From Thiothrix sp. (lineage in GTDB: Bacteria; Pseudomonadota; Gammaproteobacteria; Thiotrichales; Thiotrichaceae): a stretch of 64,000 nt of DNA. This document shows positions 61,738 to 64,000 of this stretch, one piece after another. The stretch spans positions 62,001-126,000 of the forward strand of contig SSFA01000015.1 of assembly GCA_008015155.1 (NCBI GenBank), written 5' to 3'. The notes under the pieces were generated by a model. It ran no database searches and was not told where the DNA came from. It saw nothing but the letters and a program-made list of their open reading frames with translations. The number at the start of each line of letters is the position of its first letter. Positions within the stretch are counted from its first letter, which is position 1. Both the position numbers and the translations under genes were made by a program.

Positions 61738-62619
61738 ATGAGCCATTTTGATGACTTATTCTGGTTAGTTGAAGTTGTAGATGCGGGGACTTTGAGTGCA
61801 GCAGCTGAAAAGCATAATGTCACCAGTGCTGCTGTGAGTAAGCGCTTGCGCTTATTAGAAGAGCGTTTGGGAGTAAAGCTCTTAGTGCGTACCACGCGTC
61901 ATCTACGTACCACTGAAGCAGGTGCGCTGTACTATCAGCGAGGTAAAGCGCTCCTTGAAGAATTCAATGAGCTAGAAGAAAACATCGCCTCTACCAGCGA
62001 ACGTCTCTGTGGCAGTATTCGTATCAATGCGCCCTTATCGTTTGGAATGAAGGCTTTAATGGAGCCTATTCACGAGTTCATGCAGCTCTACCCGCAACTC
62101 CACATTACTTTACATCTCGATGACCGTTTCATTGATATTCTCAATAGCGATTATGATGTGGTGATCCGTGTGGGCAATTTAGAGGATTCTTCACTGGTGG
62201 CTCAACGGGTGGCTAAGGTACGTTTAATTTGCTGTGCAGCGCCCAGTTATTTAGCTAAACACGGTAGCCCGCAAACGCCGCATGATTTACTCCAACACAA
62301 TTGCTTGGTGTATCAACACAGTATGCCGATGCATATTTGGGAGTTTCACAAAGAAGGCGAAGATTTGCGTATTCCAGTGCAGGGCAATTTAGTGGCTAAT
62401 AATGGCGATATTCTCAATCAAGCGGCTGTAATGGGGCAGGGCATTGTGTATCAACCGGAGTTTATTGCGCATGCTACCTTAGCTAGCGGTGAATTGGTGG
62501 AAGTCTTACAGGACTATGCCACTATTTATGTGAGTGCCTATGCCATGTACCCTACACGGCATTTTCTACCGATGAAAATCCGCCGCTTAATTGAGTTTTT
62601 GCAACAGCGGCTGGCTTAA
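61738..62619 (+). CDS. LysR-family regulator, probably of the divergent pirin gene
   Basis: A 293-residue LysR protein with the winged helix-turn-helix (FWLVEVVDAGTLSAAAEKHNVTSAAVSKRLRLLEERLGVKLLVRTTRHL, about 9-58) and an effector domain beginning SIRINAPLSFGMKALMEPI. It is divergent from the YhhW-like pirin gene across about 106 bases, which contain the likely shared operator. Pirin/LysR divergent pairs are common in Proteobacteria, so this is the likely target. Confidence 0.9.
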   Translation: MSHFDDLFWLVEVVDAGTLSAAAEKHNVTSAAVSKRLRLLEERLGVKLLVRTTRHLRTTEAGALYYQRGKALLEEFNELEENIASTSERLCGSIRINAPLSFGMKALMEPIHEFMQLYPQLHITLHLDDRFIDILNSDYDVVIRVGNLEDSSLVAQRVAKVRLICCAAPSYLAKHGSPQTPHDLLQHNCLVYQHSMPMHIWEFHKEGEDLRIPVQGNLVANNGDILNQAAVMGQGIVYQPEFIAHATLASGELVEVLQDYATIYVSAYAMYPTRHFLPMKIRRLIEFLQQRLA

Positions 62620-62661
62620 ACCTATTTCGAGTAATCCTAGAGACTGTTAGAATCGCGCCCT

Positions 62662-63771
62662 ATGTCAGGAAATACTATTGGAACTTTATTCACCGTGACG
62701 AGTTTCGGTGAAAGTCACGGCCCCGCAATCGGTTGTATTGTGGACGGCTGCCCGCCCGGTATGGCGCTTACCGAAGCTGATATTCAGCTTGATTTAGATC
62801 GGCGTAAACCCGGTCAAAGTCGCCATACCACCCAGCGCCGCGAACCAGATGAAGTACAAATTCTCTCAGGTGTGTTTGAAGGGAAAACCACGGGTACACC
62901 GATTGCACTGATCATTCACAATACCGACCAGCGTTCGAAAGATTATTCGGATATTCTCGACCGCTTCCGTCCGGGACATGCGGATTATACTTATTATAAA
63001 AAGTATGGTTTCCGTGATTATCGCGGTGGAGGGCGTTCGTCTGCACGTGAAACGGCGATGCGGGTTGCAGCGGGTGCAATAGCGAAGAAATATCTCAGTG
63101 AACGCTATGGTGTGCAGATTCGCGGCTACCTCTCGCAACTTGGCCCGATTGTGGCGGAACAGCTCGATTGGAATGTGATTGAAACCAATCCTTTCTTCTG
63201 CCCTGATGCGAGTAAAGTGCCAGAAATGGAAGCCTATATGGATGCCTTACGCAAAGAAGGTAATTCGATTGGCGCGAAGATCACCACGGTTGCTACAGGT
63301 CTACCACCCGGCTGGGGTGAACCGATTTTTGACCGGATGGATGCGGAAATCGCTTATGCGATGATGAGCATTAATGCGGCTAAAGGTGTGGAGATTGGTG
63401 CAGGTTTCGCTTCTGTGACCCAAAAAGGTACTGAGCATCGTGATGAGCTGACGATGCAGGGTTTCACCCAAAACCAAGCCGGTGGGATTTTAGGCGGTAT
63501 TACTTCGGGGCAAGATATTATTGTCCACACGGCCTTTAAGCCAACCTCCAGCATGCGTCTGCCGGGGCAAACGGTGAATCTACAAGGTGAGCCAGTCGAG
63601 GTGATTACCAAAGGCCGTCACGATCCTTGTGTAGGGATTCGCGCTACGCCTATTTGTGAGGCGATGTTAGCCTTGGTACTGATGGATCATGCTTTACGCC
63701 ATCGAGCGCAGAATTTGGATGTGGTGACGGAGCTGGCAGATATTCCGGCGCAATCGCCTCTGTCTAAATAA
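62662..63771 (+). CDS. aroC: Chorismate synthase
   Basis: AroC makes chorismate from 5-enolpyruvylshikimate-3-phosphate using reduced FMN, the last step of the shikimate pathway. Motifs include [18 protein letters not shown] (about 15-32), [29 protein letters not shown] (about 105-133) and [13 protein letters not shown] (about 275). The 369 residues are normal. The ribosome site is weak. It is probably transcribed alone. Confidence 0.97.
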   Translation: MSGNTIGTLFTVTSFGESHGPAIGCIVDGCPPGMALTEADIQLDLDRRKPGQSRHTTQRREPDEVQILSGVFEGKTTGTPIALIIHNTDQRSKDYSDILDRFRPGHADYTYYKKYGFRDYRGGGRSSARETAMRVAAGAIAKKYLSERYGVQIRGYLSQLGPIVAEQLDWNVIETNPFFCPDASKVPEMEAYMDALRKEGNSIGAKITTVATGLPPGWGEPIFDRMDAEIAYAMMSINAAKGVEIGAGFASVTQKGTEHRDELTMQGFTQNQAGGILGGITSGQDIIVHTAFKPTSSMRLPGQTVNLQGEPVEVITKGRHDPCVGIRATPICEAMLALVLMDHALRHRAQNLDVVTELADIPAQSPLSK

Positions 63772-63787
63772 GCTACTTATGCCTCAG

Positions 63788-63806
63788 GCTCTAGTCTCAC
63801 TAGAGC
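63788..63806. terminator. Possible terminator after aroC
   Basis: GCTCTAGT and ACTAGAGC form an 8-bp perfect stem with a CTC loop just after the aroC stop; no T-run follows, so its strength is doubtful. Confidence 0.45.
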
Positions 63807-63812
63807 TTGGCA

Positions 63813-64000
63813 TTAATCCCTTAACATCTCTAAATCAGTTGATAATCGCTTCATTCCTGTTGGAGTGCTATCAGTCACCCACAATTCGCGTGGTGGGTCA
63901 TCTTGGGCGGGGTGCATGAGCTGAAAATAGAGCTGATCATTCACCACTTTTACTAAGTCCACATACTCTTTAGCAGCAAATTGTTTAATTAAACTAGCAG
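63813..64000 (-). CDS. C-terminal end of a larger reverse-strand gene, unknown
   Basis: The last 61 codons of a gene that runs beyond the window. It reads ...QLYFQLMHPAQDDPPRELWVTDSTPTGMKRLSTDLEMLRD and stops at TAA (63813-63815 as TTA on the plus strand). The ELWVTDSTPTGMKRL segment resembles the ELWxxDGTxxGTxxxxDI motif repeated in some large secreted proteins. It could belong to such a protein, but only a fragment is seen. Confidence 0.55.
   Translation of the reverse strand, partial: ASLIKQFAAKEYVDLVKVVNDQLYFQLMHPAQDDPPRELWVTDSTPTGMKRLSTDLEMLRD

Noticed and set aside
1..64000. CRISPR arrays, tRNA or rRNA genes, transposase genes
   Set aside because: None found by eye: no regularly spaced repeats, no tRNA arm patterns and no transposase motifs. 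A covariance-model scan would be the decisive test.

Overview
The window looks like chromosomal DNA from a gammaproteobacterium of moderate GC content, densely packed with genes. Several neighbourhoods are gammaproteobacterial in content and order: rlmH-maf-rng-(nitrilase)-tldD-pmbA, ubiG-mtaD-mtnA, xerD-dsbC, a FimV-type protein, RF2 with its programmed frameshift followed by lysS, and a ZrgA-type zinc cluster. A cysteine-free DsrC/TusE-like protein and the overall protein character suggest a sulfur oxidiser related to Thiotrichales (Thiothrix-like). That taxonomic placement is inference from recall, not from a search. No rRNA, tRNA, CRISPR array, prophage or transposase gene was seen.

Layout. 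1-6.3 kb: ribosome and RNA maintenance genes (rlmH, maf, rng), a nitrilase-family amidase and the TldD/PmbA protease pair, all forward. 6.3-8.7 kb: two reverse genes, a degenerate kinase-like membrane protein and a LysM plus solute-binding fusion. 8.9-13.2 kb: miaB-truC, a PaiB-like FMN protein, a conserved membrane protein and a two-gene unit with a DUF2384 antitoxin-like protein. 13.9-23.8 kb: a eukaryote-like cyclophilin, Rep helicase, a fused alpha-beta E1 dehydrogenase, a pirin, a small lipoprotein and a fused indolepyruvate ferredoxin oxidoreductase. 24-34.4 kb: AI-2E-type transporter, LysR regulator, Tex, small lipoprotein, FimV-like protein, a TspO-like membrane protein and a dioxygenase/class II aldolase pair.

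34.4-38.2 kb, reverse: a Fur/Zur-type repressor followed by a His-rich ZrgA-like periplasmic protein, an ABC ATPase, an FtsX-like permease and a DUF3299 lipoprotein. Three identical-geometry palindromes (TGCAA-N5-TTGCA) lie before the repressor and before zrgA, two of them flanking a recognisable promoter, so the repressor probably controls itself and the transporter. 38.3-42.3 kb: prfB, lysS and a divergent SDR/ArsR pair sharing a 38-bp palindromic operator.

43.2-49.5 kb, reverse: a complete type I restriction-modification system (hsdM, hsdS, hsdR). A REP/BIME-like double hairpin sits between hsdM and hsdS, flanked by an 18-bp direct repeat that reproduces the end of hsdM and the start of hsdS. 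A related hairpin is inserted in frame inside hsdM. 49.6-58.9 kb, mostly reverse: phosphoesterase, Kbp-like LysM/BON protein, NlpC/P60 hydrolase, DsrC-like protein, two unknowns, ubiG-mtaD, and divergent mtnA plus a Rieske protein. 59-64 kb: xerD, dsbC, a pirin with a divergent LysR regulator, aroC, and the C-terminal end of a further reverse gene.
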